Shown here one piece after another: positions 1-8,069 of a stretch of DNA of 53,669 nt (position 1 is its first letter; each line of letters begins with the position of its first letter). The translations under genes and the position numbers were made by a program. Source of the DNA: Salinarimonas soli (GTDB lineage: Bacteria > Pseudomonadota > Alphaproteobacteria > Rhizobiales > Beijerinckiaceae). Below the pieces are notes generated by a model, which was not told the origin of the DNA, did not search any database, and saw only the letters and a program-made list of their open reading frames with translations. The stretch covers positions 1 to 53,669 of the forward strand of contig NZ_VUOA01000029.1 of assembly GCF_008386575.1 (NCBI RefSeq). The letters are read 5' to 3'.

Positions 1-22
1 CTCCCATCCGGGAGAGGGGGGA
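1..22. repeat. Edge of a palindromic intergenic repeat (gggagaggggg type)
   Basis: The first bases read as half of a hairpin of the CCTCTCCCC/GGGGAGAGG type. Complete copies are at 936-963 and 41950-42140. It lies just after the end of the LivH-type permease gene and is truncated by the window edge, so only the family resemblance can be stated. Confidence 0.4.
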
Positions 23-34
23 TTTCCGCGCCCC

Positions 35-907
35 TCATGCCTTGGCTCCGAACAGGCCCGTGGGCCGCACGAGCAGCACCAGGATGAAGATGAGGAAGAT
101 GCCGATCTGGCCGAGGCTTTCGCCCAGATACAGGCCCGACAGGCTCTCGACGACGCCGATGAACAACCCGCCGACGAGCGCGCCGGGGATCGAGCCCATG
201 CCGCCGAGCACCACGATGGTGAAGGCGACGAGCACGAAGGCGCCGCCGACCCGGGGGTTGACGTAGAAGCTCGGCATGAGGAGGCAGGCTGCCACCGCGA
301 GGCAGGCGGCGCCGAGCCCGAAGGTGACGGCGTAGACGTGGGGCACGTCGATGCCGACGAGCGCCGCCCCGGTCTTCTCCTTCGCCACCGCCCGGATCGC
401 CCGGCCCGTGTCGGTGCGCGACAGGACGAGCCAGAGGAGGGCCGTGACGAGCAGCGCGCCGGCGAGCGCGATGACCTTCGCGGTGGGGAGGAAGAGCGGC
501 CCCACCTCGATCACGGAGAAGCCGTAGGGGGTGTCGATGGAGCGGGTGTCGGAGCGAAAGCCCGCTAGCAGCGCGTTCTCGATGACGATGGACAGGCCGA
601 GCGTCACGAGGAGGATGTTGGAATCGTCGCCATGGCTCGCCGGGCCGATGACGAAGCGCTGGAGCGCATAGCCCAAGCCGAAGAACACGGGCGTGAGGAT
701 CGGGATCGCGAGATAGGGGTCGACGCCCCCGTGCACGTTGAGCACGAGAACCGCGAACATGGCGGCGGTGAGCATGGCGCCGTGGGCGAAGTTGATGATG
801 TGCAGCACCCCGTAGACGAGGGTGAGCCCCAGCGCGATCAGCGCGTAGACGGCCCCCGTCATGAGGCCGTTGGCGATCGCGGTGAGGAGGATCTCGGGGG
901 AGAGCAT
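35..907 (-). CDS. Branched-chain amino acid-type ABC transporter permease (LivH family)
   Basis: This 290-residue protein is an integral membrane permease of the HAAT/LivH class. It would form half of the inner-membrane channel for a substrate delivered by a periplasmic binding protein. It is hydrophobic throughout, with about eight membrane segments. Near residues 27-43 it carries the family signature GLTLVYGVLHIINFAHG, and near 235-254 the loop VVLGGMGSIPGALVGG that contacts the ATPase. It lies 77 bp downstream of the binding-protein gene on the same strand, separated only by a hairpin repeat, and probably belongs to the GntR-headed operon. The LivM, LivG and LivF partners are absent and would be expected just beyond the left edge. 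The substrate is unknown; aromatic acids, amides and urea are also carried by this family. Confidence 0.92.
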   Translation of the reverse strand: MLSPEILLTAIANGLMTGAVYALIALGLTLVYGVLHIINFAHGAMLTAAMFAVLVLNVHGGVDPYLAIPILTPVFFGLGYALQRFVIGPASHGDDSNILLVTLGLSIVIENALLAGFRSDTRSIDTPYGFSVIEVGPLFLPTAKVIALAGALLVTALLWLVLSRTDTGRAIRAVAKEKTGAALVGIDVPHVYAVTFGLGAACLAVAACLLMPSFYVNPRVGGAFVLVAFTIVVLGGMGSIPGALVGGLFIGVVESLSGLYLGESLGQIGIFLIFILVLLVRPTGLFGAKA

Positions 908-935
908 GGGCTAATCCGTCGCCGGCACGGGCGAA

Positions 936-963
936 CCCCTCTCCCCGCGGGCGGGGAGAGGGG
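936..963. repeat. Perfect 13-bp stem hairpin of the CCCCTCTCCCCGC family
   Basis: Positions 936-948 and 951-963 are perfect reverse complements (CCCCTCTCCCCGC / GCGGGGAGAGGGG) with a 2-nt centre. It sits between the binding-protein gene and the permease gene. A strong intercistronic hairpin like this can stabilise the upstream message and lower downstream expression, which would suit a binding protein needed in excess. The same palindrome recurs twice in the sugar ABC operon at 41950-42140, so it is a dispersed repeat. Confidence 0.75.
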
Positions 964-984
964 ACGCGCGCAAGGCGTTCCCCG

Positions 985-2205
985 TCACGACTGCACCGGG
1001 AACACGGGCTTGGCGTCGGCGAAGGCGTCGGGGAAGATCACCTTGATGTCGCCGCCCTGGACCTGGGTGTTGACCGGGGCCGCGCCCTGGTTCTGGCCGT
1101 TCTCGAAGCGGGTCGGGCCGTAGGGCATGATGTGGCCCGAGAAGGTGGAGCCCGCGATGGCCTCCGTGACCTTGCCCCGGTCGGCGGAGCCGGCGCGCTC
1201 GAGGGCGTCGGCGAGCAGCTTCACGCAGGAATAGTTGAGCGCCACGTTGTAGGTGAAGAAGCGCCCCTGGGCCTCCACCACCTTGCGCAGGGCCAGCGCC
1301 TCCTCCTTGCGCGGATCGTACCAGTGGTTGCAGTCCATGATGTTGGCGGCGGCGTCCGGGAATTCCTTCACGAAGCGGAAGTTCGAGGCGGCGCCGTTGA
1401 GGACCGAGTAGATGCCCTTCGGCCGGATGCGCTGCTGCTGCATGGTGCGGGCGAGCAGGACGAACTCGTTGTAATAGTCCGAGGGGATGACGAGGTCGGG
1501 GTTCTTGGCCCGGATCTGGAGCGCCACGTTCGACATGTCGCGGGCGGGGGTGGGGTGGGCGATGGTGTCGAGCACCTCGAAGCCGCGCTTCGGCAGCTCC
1601 GTCTGCATGAGCTTGGCGAGGCCCGACCCGAACAGGCCGTCCTCGTGGACGAGCACCACGGTCTTGGCGGGCTTGCCGGCGGCGTCGTTGAGGCGGACCA
1701 GGTTGTCGAGGGCGCTCGCCGTGACGATGCCGAAGCCCGGGGCGAAGCGGAACGTGTTCTTGAGGCCGCGGGTCACGATCTGGTCCGTGACGCCCACGTC
1801 CACGATGTAGGGCAGCTCGTAGCGGGAGGCGGCCTGGGAGGCGGCAAGGCAGATCGGCGAGGCGAAGCCGCCGACGATGGCGGCGACGCCCTCGGCCTGC
1901 ATGCGCTCCACCTCCTGGGTGCCGCCCTCGGGCGTCGAGCGCGCGTCGCCGAACACCATCTGGAGCCGCGCCCCGCCCATGGACTTGATGCCGCCCGCGT
2001 CGTTGATCGCCTTGATGGCGAGCTCGGCGCCGAGCTGGCCGAGCTGGCCGTCCTGGGCGAGCGCGCCCGTCACGGGCTGGAGGATGCCGATCTTCACGGC
2101 GGGCGCGCCTTGGGCCCGCAGCATGGCGGGCGCGGAGACGAGGGCGGCGCCCGCGGCGGCGCCTTGCAGGAGGGTGCGGCGGGTGGGGTGGAGAAGATCG
2201 GTCAT
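985..2205 (-). CDS. ABC transporter substrate-binding protein (LivK-like, Peripla_BP_6)
   Basis: This 406-residue periplasmic ligand-binding protein belongs to the branched-chain-amino-acid-type ABC family. The N-terminus has a twin-arginine-type signal (RRTLLQG at about residues 9-15, then an Ala-rich hydrophobic stretch ending in LRAQG), so export as a folded protein is likely. The mature part begins with VKIGILQPVTGALAQDGQ, the usual first strand of type-I binding proteins. Its ATG overlaps the end of gntR by 4 bp (ATGA), indicating translational coupling. The ligand cannot be read from the sequence. The dedicated GntR/UTRA regulator suggests an inducible catabolic substrate rather than general amino-acid uptake. 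Confidence 0.92.
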   Translation of the reverse strand: MTDLLHPTRRTLLQGAAAGAALVSAPAMLRAQGAPAVKIGILQPVTGALAQDGQLGQLGAELAIKAINDAGGIKSMGGARLQMVFGDARSTPEGGTQEVERMQAEGVAAIVGGFASPICLAASQAASRYELPYIVDVGVTDQIVTRGLKNTFRFAPGFGIVTASALDNLVRLNDAAGKPAKTVVLVHEDGLFGSGLAKLMQTELPKRGFEVLDTIAHPTPARDMSNVALQIRAKNPDLVIPSDYYNEFVLLARTMQQQRIRPKGIYSVLNGAASNFRFVKEFPDAAANIMDCNHWYDPRKEEALALRKVVEAQGRFFTYNVALNYSCVKLLADALERAGSADRGKVTEAIAGSTFSGHIMPYGPTRFENGQNQGAAPVNTQVQGGDIKVIFPDAFADAKPVFPVQS

Positions 2206-3029
2206 GCGCGTGGGCTCCCTGGCGACGATGACGGCCTTGAACGCCGGCCGTTGGCTTTGAAGGCGGTGGGGGCGACCGGGCTCCAGCGGCGCTCGGGGCC
2301 ACGCCCGATGCGCATGAGCTCCATCTGGAAGGCGTAGCGGTCGGGGCGGTAGAGCGCCTCGAGATGTTCCACGCCGCGGTCCTCGGCGTCGAACACCGTG
2401 CGGGTGATGGAGAGGAGCGCGGAGCCCACCTCCACGGCGAGATGCTCCGCCACCTCGGGTCCCGCGAGGGTGGCGCCGATCGTCTGGCTCGCCCGCTCGG
2501 CCTTGACCCCTGAGCGCTCCAGGAGCGAAAGCAGCGGCGTCGAGGCGAGGTCCTCGTCGGAATAGGTGGCGCCGATGCCTTCGGGCACGAAGGTGACGAG
2601 GTACGAGAGGGGCACGTCGTCGATGGTGCGCACCCGGACCGAGCGCTGCACCCGCTCGCCGGGGGAGAGCCGCAGGGCCTCGGCCACGGCGGGGAGCGGC
2701 GCCTCGTAGCCGAAGGCGATGAGCCGCACCCGGGTGCGCCGCCCCATCTCGACGAGATGGGCGAGCATGTTGGCGAAATCCGCCACGATGGTCTTGGCGC
2801 CGTCGGCCCCCGTCACGAAGGTGCCCGCGCCGGGCTGGCGGCGGATCAGCCCCTCGCGCTCCAGCCCGTCGAGGGCCCGGCGCACGGTCACCCGCGAGAC
2901 CCCGTGGAGCGCGGCGAGCTCCGGCTCGCTCGACAGCCGCGCCCCCGCCGGCAGGGCGCCGCCGACGATGCGCTCGCGCAGCAGGAGATAGAGCCTGCGC
3001 GTCTTCGAGGGCTCGACGCCAGCATGCAC
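2202..3029 (-). CDS. GntR-family transcriptional regulator (HutC/UTRA type)
   Basis: This 275-residue protein has an N-terminal winged helix-turn-helix (about residues 36-71, ELAALHGVSRVTVRRALDGL followed by the GAGTFV wing) and a C-terminal UTRA ligand-binding domain (about 95-240). It is the first gene of the ABC cassette and probably an autoregulated local repressor. The chosen start is GTG at 3029 because an excellent Shine-Dalgarno (AGGAGGTG) lies 7 nt upstream; the ATG at 3025 is out of frame. The last codons overlap the binding-protein start. An ACAGC-TT-GCTGT palindrome just downstream of a probable -10 (3090-3095) is a good operator candidate. The effector is unknown. Confidence 0.9.
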   Translation of the reverse strand: MHAGVEPSKTRRLYLLLRERIVGGALPAGARLSSEPELAALHGVSRVTVRRALDGLEREGLIRRQPGAGTFVTGADGAKTIVADFANMLAHLVEMGRRTRVRLIAFGYEAPLPAVAEALRLSPGERVQRSVRVRTIDDVPLSYLVTFVPEGIGATYSDEDLASTPLLSLLERSGVKAERASQTIGATLAGPEVAEHLAVEVGSALLSITRTVFDAEDRGVEHLEALYRPDRYAFQMELMRIGRGPERRWSPVAPTAFKANGRRSRPSSSPGSPRA

Positions 3030-3074
3030 GGGGCGACCACCTCCTGGATGGGGGCGAGCTGCATCAGAAGTGAT

Positions 3075-3086
3075 ACAGCTTGCTGT
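3075..3086. promoter_or_regulatory. Candidate GntR operator (ACAGC-TT-GCTGT)
   Basis: A perfect 5+2+5 inverted repeat lies about 46 bp upstream of the gntR GTG and immediately downstream of a putative -10. GntR/HutC regulators bind short palindromes in this position. Assignment to this regulator is inferred from location. Confidence 0.45.
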
Positions 3087-3089
3087 GCG

Positions 3090-3117
3090 AAGCTAGCGGC
3101 CGTGGACGTTGCGTCAA
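3090..3117 (-). promoter_or_regulatory. Putative promoter of the gntR-ABC operon
   Basis: Reading the minus strand, TTGACG (3117-3112) and TAGCTT (3095-3090) are separated by 16 bp. Transcription would start near 3083, inside the ACAGC/GCTGT palindrome, so the operator would cover the start site. This is a pattern match only. Confidence 0.4.
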
Positions 3118-3153
3118 GAGCGTCCGAGGGGTGAGCGCCTTCGGCGCGGCTCC

Positions 3154-3314
3154 TTGCGCTGGATCCCGGATCTGCACCTCGCTTACGCGAGGCTTGTCCG
3201 GGAAAGTGGGCGTTGGAGGGTCGGGAGAGCTCTTCTGATACCCTCCACCACTTTCCCGGACAAGAGGAGCGCAGCCGAAGGCGGAGCGGATCGCAGATCC
3301 GGGACCCAGCGCAA
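3154..3314. repeat. 161-bp inverted-repeat element upstream of leuC
   Basis: The outer arms 3154-3175 and 3293-3314 match as reverse complements at 21 of 22 positions (TTGCGCTGGATCCCGGATCTGC). The inner arms 3193-3209 and 3248-3264 (CTTGTCCGGGAAAGTGG) match perfectly. Between them TTGGAGGGT is mirrored by ACCCTCCA. It has no coding potential and looks like a dispersed REP/BIME- or MITE-like palindrome. It fills most of the 379-bp gap between gntR and leuC (3030-3408). The remaining 95 bp before leuC must hold its promoter, but no convincing -35/-10 pair was found there. Confidence 0.75.
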
Positions 3315-3408
3315 GAACCGGCCGCGCCAGCGGCGCCGCATCCCCGTGCAAACCTGCTATCGAAGGTCTCCCCTTGCGCTCACGGCCCGGCTGACCAAGA
3401 TCACGTCC

Positions 3409-4812
3409 ATGCCCCGCACCCTCGTCGACAAGCTCTGGGACCAGCACGCCATCCTCACCCGGGAGGACGGGGAGACGCTGATCTGGATCGACCGACATTT
3501 CGTGCACGAGGGCTCGCACCATGCCTTCGCGAAGCTGAAAAGCCGTGGCGCCCGGGTGGCGCGGCCCGATCTCACCTTCGGGGTCGCCGACCATTACGTG
3601 CCGACCCGCGGGCGGGCGGGGCCGATCCCCGACGAGGGCGTGCGCCGGATGGTGGAGCAACTCACCGAGAACACGGGCCTGCACGGCGTCCACCTCTTCG
3701 GTCTCGACGATCCGCGCCAGGGCATCGTCCACGTGGTGGGGCCGGAGCAGGGGCTGACCCTGCCGGGGCTCACGGTGGTGTGCGGCGACAGCCATACCTC
3801 CACCCACGGCGCCTTCGGGGCGCTCGCCTTCGGCATCGGAGCCTCCGAGGTGGCGCACGTGCTCACCACGCAGACCCTGTGGCAGCGCAAGCCTAAGCGC
3901 ATGCGCATCTCGGTCGAGGGCCCCCTCACCCCGGGCGTGGGAGCCAAGGACATCGCGCTCACCTGGATCGCCCGCCTCGGCGCCGACGGGGCGCAGGGGC
4001 ATGCGATCGAATATGCGGGCTCCGCCGTGCGGGCGCTCTCCATGGAGGGACGCCTCACCCTGTGCAACCTGTCCATCGAGGGCGGCGGGCGCTGCGGGAT
4101 GGTGGCGCCCGACGAGACCACGCTCGCCTATCTGCGCGGGCGCCCCTACGCTCCCGCCGGCGAGGCCTTCGAGCGGGCGGCCGGCGACTGGCTCGCGCTC
4201 GCCGGCGACGCGGACGCCGCCTTCGACCGCGAGGTGTCCTTCCGGGGCGACGAGATCGCCCCCACGGTCACCTGGGGCACGAACCCCGGGGACGCGCTGC
4301 CCATCGACGCCGCCGTGCCCGACCCCGAGCGCATCGCCGATCCCGGCCGCGCGGCCCATGCCCGCGACGCGCTGGCCTATATGGACCTCAGGCCCGGCCA
4401 GCCCCTCACGGGGATCCGCATCGACCGGGTGTTCATCGGCTCGTGCACGAACGCGCGCATCGAGGACCTGCGGGCGGCGGCGGCCGTGCTCGCGGGGCGG
4501 ACGGCGCGGGTGCCGGGGCTCGTCTCGCCGGGCTCCTCCCTCGTGAAGCGCCAGGCCGAGGAGGAGGGGCTCGACCGGATCTTCGTCGAGGCCGGCCTCG
4601 ACTGGGTCGAATCCGGCTGCTCGATGTGCGTCGGCATGAACGGCGACCTCCTGAAGCCCGGCGAGCGCTCCGCCTCGACGACGAACCGCAACTTCAAGGG
4701 CCGCCAGGGGCCGGGCTCGCGCACCCACCTCATGAGCCCCGCCATGGCGGCGGCCGCCGCCGTCGCGGGCCATCTCGCGGATGCCCGCCCGATGCTCGCC
4801 GGGAGGCTGTGA
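3409..4812 (+). CDS. leuC: 3-isopropylmalate dehydratase, large subunit
   Basis: LeuC is the catalytic subunit of isopropylmalate isomerase, converting 2- to 3-isopropylmalate in leucine synthesis. It belongs to the aconitase superfamily and works in the cytoplasm with a 4Fe-4S cluster. The protein is 467 residues, the usual length. The three cluster ligands are visible as C346 ([12 protein letters not shown]), C404 and C407 (GCSMCVGMN), and the N-terminal [13 protein letters not shown] and [12 protein letters not shown] motifs are typical. The ATG at 3409 is chosen because homology begins exactly there; the frame stays open upstream only through the repeat element. Its TGA overlaps the leuD ATG (TGATG), so the two subunits are translationally coupled. 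Confidence 0.97.
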   Translation: MPRTLVDKLWDQHAILTREDGETLIWIDRHFVHEGSHHAFAKLKSRGARVARPDLTFGVADHYVPTRGRAGPIPDEGVRRMVEQLTENTGLHGVHLFGLDDPRQGIVHVVGPEQGLTLPGLTVVCGDSHTSTHGAFGALAFGIGASEVAHVLTTQTLWQRKPKRMRISVEGPLTPGVGAKDIALTWIARLGADGAQGHAIEYAGSAVRALSMEGRLTLCNLSIEGGGRCGMVAPDETTLAYLRGRPYAPAGEAFERAAGDWLALAGDADAAFDREVSFRGDEIAPTVTWGTNPGDALPIDAAVPDPERIADPGRAAHARDALAYMDLRPGQPLTGIRIDRVFIGSCTNARIEDLRAAAAVLAGRTARVPGLVSPGSSLVKRQAEEEGLDRIFVEAGLDWVESGCSMCVGMNGDLLKPGERSASTTNRNFKGRQGPGSRTHLMSPAMAAAAAVAGHLADARPMLAGRL

Positions 4813-5429
4813 TGGAGCCGCTTCGCCGCCTCGACCGCGCGGTCGCCTGCCCCCTGCCGCTCGCCAACGTGGACACGGACCAGATCATCCCGGCCCGCTT
4901 CATGAAGCAGCCGCGCCAGGCGGGCTATGGCGGCTTCCTGCTGCACGACCTGCGCTTCGGCCCCGACGGCGCCGCCCTGGGCCTGTCCCTCGACGATCCC
5001 GCCCGGGCGGGGGCGGGCGTCCTCGTGGCGCGGCGCAATTTCGGCGGGGGCTCGTCGCGGGAGGCCGCCGTCTATGCGCTCGTGGATTTCGGCGTCCGCT
5101 GCGTGGTGGCGCCGAGCTTCGGCGACATCTTCGCCTCGAACGCGGTCAATAACGGGCTCCTGCCCGCCGTGGTGAGCGAGGCGGACGCCGAGCGCCTGAT
5201 CGCGGCGCTGGAGGGCGGCCTCGACCGCCTGAGCGTCGACCTGGAGGCGTGCCGGATCGAGGGCCTGCCCGAGCCGGTCTCCTTCTCCGTCGACCCGGTC
5301 TGGCGCACGAAGCTCCTCAACGGCTGGGACGACCTCGACCTCACCTTGAGCCACGCCGACGCGATCCGCGCCTGGGCCGAGGCGGACGCGGAGCGCCGCC
5401 GCTGGGCGCGCCCCTCCTCGTCATGCTGA
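4812..5429 (+). CDS. leuD: 3-isopropylmalate dehydratase, small subunit
   Basis: This 205-residue swivel subunit of isopropylmalate isomerase pairs with LeuC. The motifs NVDTDQIIPARFMKQ (about residues 19-33) and NFGGGSSREAA are diagnostic of LeuD. It starts at the ATG overlapping the leuC stop. The last codons and the TGA (RPSSSC, stop at 5427-5429) lie inside a dispersed palindromic repeat that begins at 5416, so the natural C-terminus has apparently been replaced or extended by repeat-derived sequence. The catalytic fold ends earlier (around HADAIRAWEAD-like sequence), so function is probably intact. leuB is not in the window. Confidence 0.96.
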   Translation: MEPLRRLDRAVACPLPLANVDTDQIIPARFMKQPRQAGYGGFLLHDLRFGPDGAALGLSLDDPARAGAGVLVARRNFGGGSSREAAVYALVDFGVRCVVAPSFGDIFASNAVNNGLLPAVVSEADAERLIAALEGGLDRLSVDLEACRIEGLPEPVSFSVDPVWRTKLLNGWDDLDLTLSHADAIRAWAEADAERRRWARPSSSC

Positions 5430-5538
5430 GGTGCGGAGCGTAGCGGAGCCTCGAAGCACGCAAGACGCTGCCACAGCCGTCAGGAGATCCCTGGAGCGCC
5501 CTTCGAGGTCCGCCTTCGGCGGGCGCCTCAGGACGAGG
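5416..5538. repeat. Dispersed palindromic repeat, copy 1 (overlaps the leuD 3' end)
   Basis: The element runs from CCTCGTCATGCTGAGG to CCTCAGGACGAGG and contains the shared internal blocks CCTCGAAGCACGC, CCACAGCCGTCAGGAGATCC and GGAGCGCCCTTCGAGG. At least six other copies occur in the window (13312, 14532, 25684, 37280, 38206, 45305). This copy spans the stop codon of leuD and fills most of the gap to the response-regulator gene. It resembles the REP/RPE-like elements common in Hyphomicrobiales. Confidence 0.85.
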
Positions 5539-5582
5539 GTGAGGCGTGTGAGAGGCGGCCCATACCGGCCCGCACCCCAAAC

Positions 5583-5948
5583 TCAAGCCGCGATCGCCTC
5601 GCGCACCTTGGAGCGCAGGTCGGCGAGGGAGAAGGGCTTGGTGAGCACGTCGGTCACGATGGCGTCGAGACCGCGGGCGCGCTCGCGCTGGTCGGCGAAG
5701 CCCGTCATGAGCAGGATCGTGAGGTCGGGAAAGTCGCGCTTGGCGGCGAGCGCCAGGGCGATGCCGTCCATGATCGGCATGCGGATGTCGGTGAGCATCA
5801 GGTCGAAGGAGCCCGCCTCCTCGTGCAGGCGCTCCAGGCCGTCGCCGCCGTCCTCGGCGGTGATCACGGCATGGCCGTCCATCTCCAGCGCGCGGCGCAA
5901 GAAGCCCCGGATGGGTTCCTCGTCGTCGACGAGCAGAATGCGCGCCAT
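5583..5948 (-). CDS. Single-domain response regulator (CheY-like receiver)
   Basis: This 121-residue receiver domain has no output domain. The acidic pocket (D8, D9), phospho-acceptor D54 (LTDIRMP), switch T82 (LMTGF) and conserved K104 (TKPF) are all present, so it should be phosphorylated by a histidine kinase and act through protein contacts. The sequence resembles the CpdR-type single-domain regulators that control ClpXP-dependent proteolysis in the alphaproteobacterial cell cycle, but this cannot be settled by eye, so no symbol is given. It is 4 bp downstream of hpt on the same strand and so cotranscribed. It is convergent with leuD. Confidence 0.9.
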   Translation of the reverse strand: MARILLVDDEEPIRGFLRRALEMDGHAVITAEDGGDGLERLHEEAGSFDLMLTDIRMPIMDGIALALAAKRDFPDLTILLMTGFADQRERARGLDAIVTDVLTKPFSLADLRSKVREAIAA

Positions 5949-5952
5949 GAAA

Positions 5953-6516
5953 CTAGCTCCTGTCGAACAGATCCGGATCGTCGTCGCCCTGCTGGATGAC
6001 GCCGACGAAGGGCAATTGGCGGAAGGAATGGGCCACGTCCATGCCGTAGCCCACCACGAAGAGGTCGGGGCAGGTGAAGCCGACGAACTCGGCGTCGATA
6101 TGCACGGCGCGCTTGCCGGGCTTCTCCAGGAGCACCGCCGTGAGCACCCGCTTGGCGCCGCGCGCCATGAGCAGGTCCTTGGCGAAGACGATGGTGCGCC
6201 CCGATTCCAGGATGTCGTCGATGAGGAGCACGTCGCGCCCGTCCACCGCGCTCTCCACGTCGCGCAGGATCGCGACCTGGCCCGACGACACGGTGCCGGC
6301 GCGGTAGCTCGACAGGTGGATGAACTCCACCTGCGGCTCCAGCCCCGCCCGGTGCAGCGCGCGGATGAGGTCGGCCGCGAACATGAAGCTGCCCTTGAGG
6401 ACCGCCACCACGAGCAGGTTCACGGGCTTGGCGGCCGCGATCTCGCGCGCCAGCTCCTCGACGCGGCGGGCGATCCGCTCCTCGTCGTACAGGACGTGCA
6501 CCTTGGGGAGAGTCAT
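5953..6516 (-). CDS. hpt: Hypoxanthine phosphoribosyltransferase
   Basis: This 187-residue purine-salvage enzyme makes IMP or GMP from hypoxanthine or guanine and PRPP in the cytoplasm. The PRPP-binding motif DVLLIDDILESGRT is visible in the second half. The N-terminal VHVLYDEERIARRVEELAREI and the VAVLKGSFMFAADL strand are typical. The start is the ATG at 6516 (MTLPKVHVLYDE); a longer open frame upstream overlaps the zinc-ribbon gene and has no family similarity. It lies downstream of that gene on the same strand with 19 bp between them, and the response-regulator gene follows after 4 bp. Confidence 0.95.
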   Translation of the reverse strand: MTLPKVHVLYDEERIARRVEELAREIAAAKPVNLLVVAVLKGSFMFAADLIRALHRAGLEPQVEFIHLSSYRAGTVSSGQVAILRDVESAVDGRDVLLIDDILESGRTIVFAKDLLMARGAKRVLTAVLLEKPGKRAVHIDAEFVGFTCPDLFVVGYGMDVAHSFRQLPFVGVIQQGDDDPDLFDRS

Positions 6517-6535
6517 CGACGGGTCCTCGATTGGA

Positions 6536-7291
6536 TCAGCGGGCCGCCACCGCACCGCCGATGGCCGGGGCGAACCGCACGAGCACGTCCCGTCCCTCGA
6601 GGGGCGGAGCGGCGAGCCGGGCGCGGAAACGAGTGGTTTCGCCGCCCTCCAGGCTCTTGCGCGGGGGTTCGCTCGTCCACGTGTACAGCGCTTGCCCGTC
6701 CCCGGCCAGAAGGGCGATGAGAAGCTGGGGCACATCCACCGCGCGCGCCGAGGGGTTGGCGATCTCCCCCTCCACGGTGAGGACCAGCTCGCTCCCGGTG
6801 CCCGTGACCTGCGAGGCGACGGCGCGCAGCTCCAGGCCGCGCAGGTTCACAGGCAGCCCGATCGCGGCGTAAAGACGCGCCGTCGCGGGCACGAGGCGCA
6901 CCACCGCCATGCGCTGGGCGAGGAGCCCCGTCACGATGGCCGCGAGGGCGAGGGCGAGGACGAGGGACGCGGGGACGCGGCGCAAGGGGGAGGCGAGCCG
7001 GGCCGCGAGGCCCGCGGCGGAGGGCAGGCGGCGCGTGCCCTTGGGCTTGGGCGCCGGGGGCGGCGCCTCGCGCGCGGCGCTCGCGTCCACCGAGAGCGCG
7101 CCGGCGGCCGGCGGCACGCCCGCCTCGTCGAGAAGGCGCGACCAGTCGTCGGGGCTGAGATCTGCCTCGGCCGCCGGCTCGACCCGGAACGTGGTCCGGC
7201 ACCCGGCGCAGCGCACGGTTCGACCCTCCGGCCTGACATGGGCCGGGTCGATCGTGTATTCGCTTGCGCAGGATGGACAGACGATCAGCAT
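6536..7291 (-). CDS. Zinc-ribbon membrane protein (MJ0042 + DUF3426 type)
   Basis: The 251-residue protein starts with an MJ0042-type zinc ribbon. The metal ligands are C5 and C8 (CPSC) and the CAGC pair near residue 29, embedded in the characteristic IDPAHVRPEGRTVRC. A Pro/Ala-rich linker follows, then one membrane helix (about residues 110-128, SLVLALALAAIVTGLLAQ), then a probably periplasmic beta-rich domain of DUF3426 type (about 145-245). The role is unknown. It is divergent from ftsE with 76 bp between the starts and upstream of hpt, a neighbourhood frequently conserved in Hyphomicrobiales, which suggests an envelope or division connection by context only. Confidence 0.85.
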   Translation of the reverse strand: MLIVCPSCASEYTIDPAHVRPEGRTVRCAGCRTTFRVEPAAEADLSPDDWSRLLDEAGVPPAAGALSVDASAAREAPPPAPKPKGTRRLPSAAGLAARLASPLRRVPASLVLALALAAIVTGLLAQRMAVVRLVPATARLYAAIGLPVNLRGLELRAVASQVTGTGSELVLTVEGEIANPSARAVDVPQLLIALLAGDGQALYTWTSEPPRKSLEGGETTRFRARLAAPPLEGRDVLVRFAPAIGGAVAAR

Positions 7292-7367
7292 GGCGAATCG
7301 GTCGAGGCCGGGGCCCGGGGGTCCGGGTCCGGCCCTCCCATTGCTCCGACGGTTTGGTTAACAGCGC

Positions 7368-8069
7368 GTGAAAGCCTTCGACGAGACGGACGACCCCTAC
7401 GGCCCGCCGGTGGTGCACTTCGAGAATGTCGGGGTGCGCTACGGCATGGGGCCCGAGGTGCTGCGCGACGTCACCTTCTCCATCGAGCCCCGCTCGTTCC
7501 AGTTCCTCACCGGCCCGTCGGGCGCGGGCAAGACCACGCTGCTGCGCCTCATGCTCATGTCGGTGCGGGCGACGCGGGGGCTCGTGACCCTGTTCGGGCG
7601 GGAGGTGAGCCGCATCGGCGGGGACGAGCTCACCCGGGTGCGCCGGCGCATGGGGGTGGTGTTCCAGGACTTCCGGCTTCTCGACCACCTCACCGTCTAC
7701 GAGAACGTGGCGCTGCCCCTACGCGTCCAGGGGCGGCTGGAGGACAGCTACCGGGGCGAGGTGGTGGAGCTCCTGCGCTGGGTGGGCCTGGGCGAGCGCA
7801 TGCACGCCCTGCCTCCCGTGCTCTCGGGCGGCGAGAAGCAGCGCGCCGCCATCGCCCGCGCCCTCATCGTGCGGCCCGAGCTCCTGCTCGCCGACGAGCC
7901 CACGGGCAACGTCGACCCGAACCTCGCCCGCCGCCTCCTGCGGCTTTTCATCGAGCTCAACCGGCTCGGCACCTCGGTGGTGATCGCGACCCACGACCTC
8001 TCCCTCATGGACCAGGTGGAGGCGCGCCGCCTCGTCCTGGCCGAGGGACATCTCCTCATCGATGATTGA
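7368..8069 (+). CDS. ftsE: Cell-division ATP-binding protein FtsE
   Basis: This 233-residue ABC ATPase works with FtsX to activate cell-wall hydrolases at the septum. Walker A is GPSGAGKTT at residues 49-57, the signature LSGGEKQR lies near residue 145, and LLLADEPTGNVDP is the Walker B region with the DEPTGN(V/L)D form typical of FtsE/LolD. The start is the GTG at 7368, because homology covers the N-terminus (PPVVHFENVGVRYGMGPEVL). The sequence GGTTAAC lies just upstream. It overlaps ftsX by 8 bp, implying coupled translation. Confidence 0.95.
   Translation: MKAFDETDDPYGPPVVHFENVGVRYGMGPEVLRDVTFSIEPRSFQFLTGPSGAGKTTLLRLMLMSVRATRGLVTLFGREVSRIGGDELTRVRRRMGVVFQDFRLLDHLTVYENVALPLRVQGRLEDSYRGEVVELLRWVGLGERMHALPPVLSGGEKQRAAIARALIVRPELLLADEPTGNVDPNLARRLLRLFIELNRLGTSVVIATHDLSLMDQVEARRLVLAEGHLLIDD

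Noticed and set aside
1132-2337. 401-codon plus-strand open frame opposite the binding-protein gene
   Set aside because: Shadow frame rich in Gly/Arg/Glu/His. The minus strand has a Tat signal and a full Peripla_BP_6 fold.
5583-5948. Naming the receiver-domain protein cpdR
   Set aside because: It resembles CpdR in length and style, but distinction from other single-domain receivers needs a tree or synteny comparison that I cannot run.
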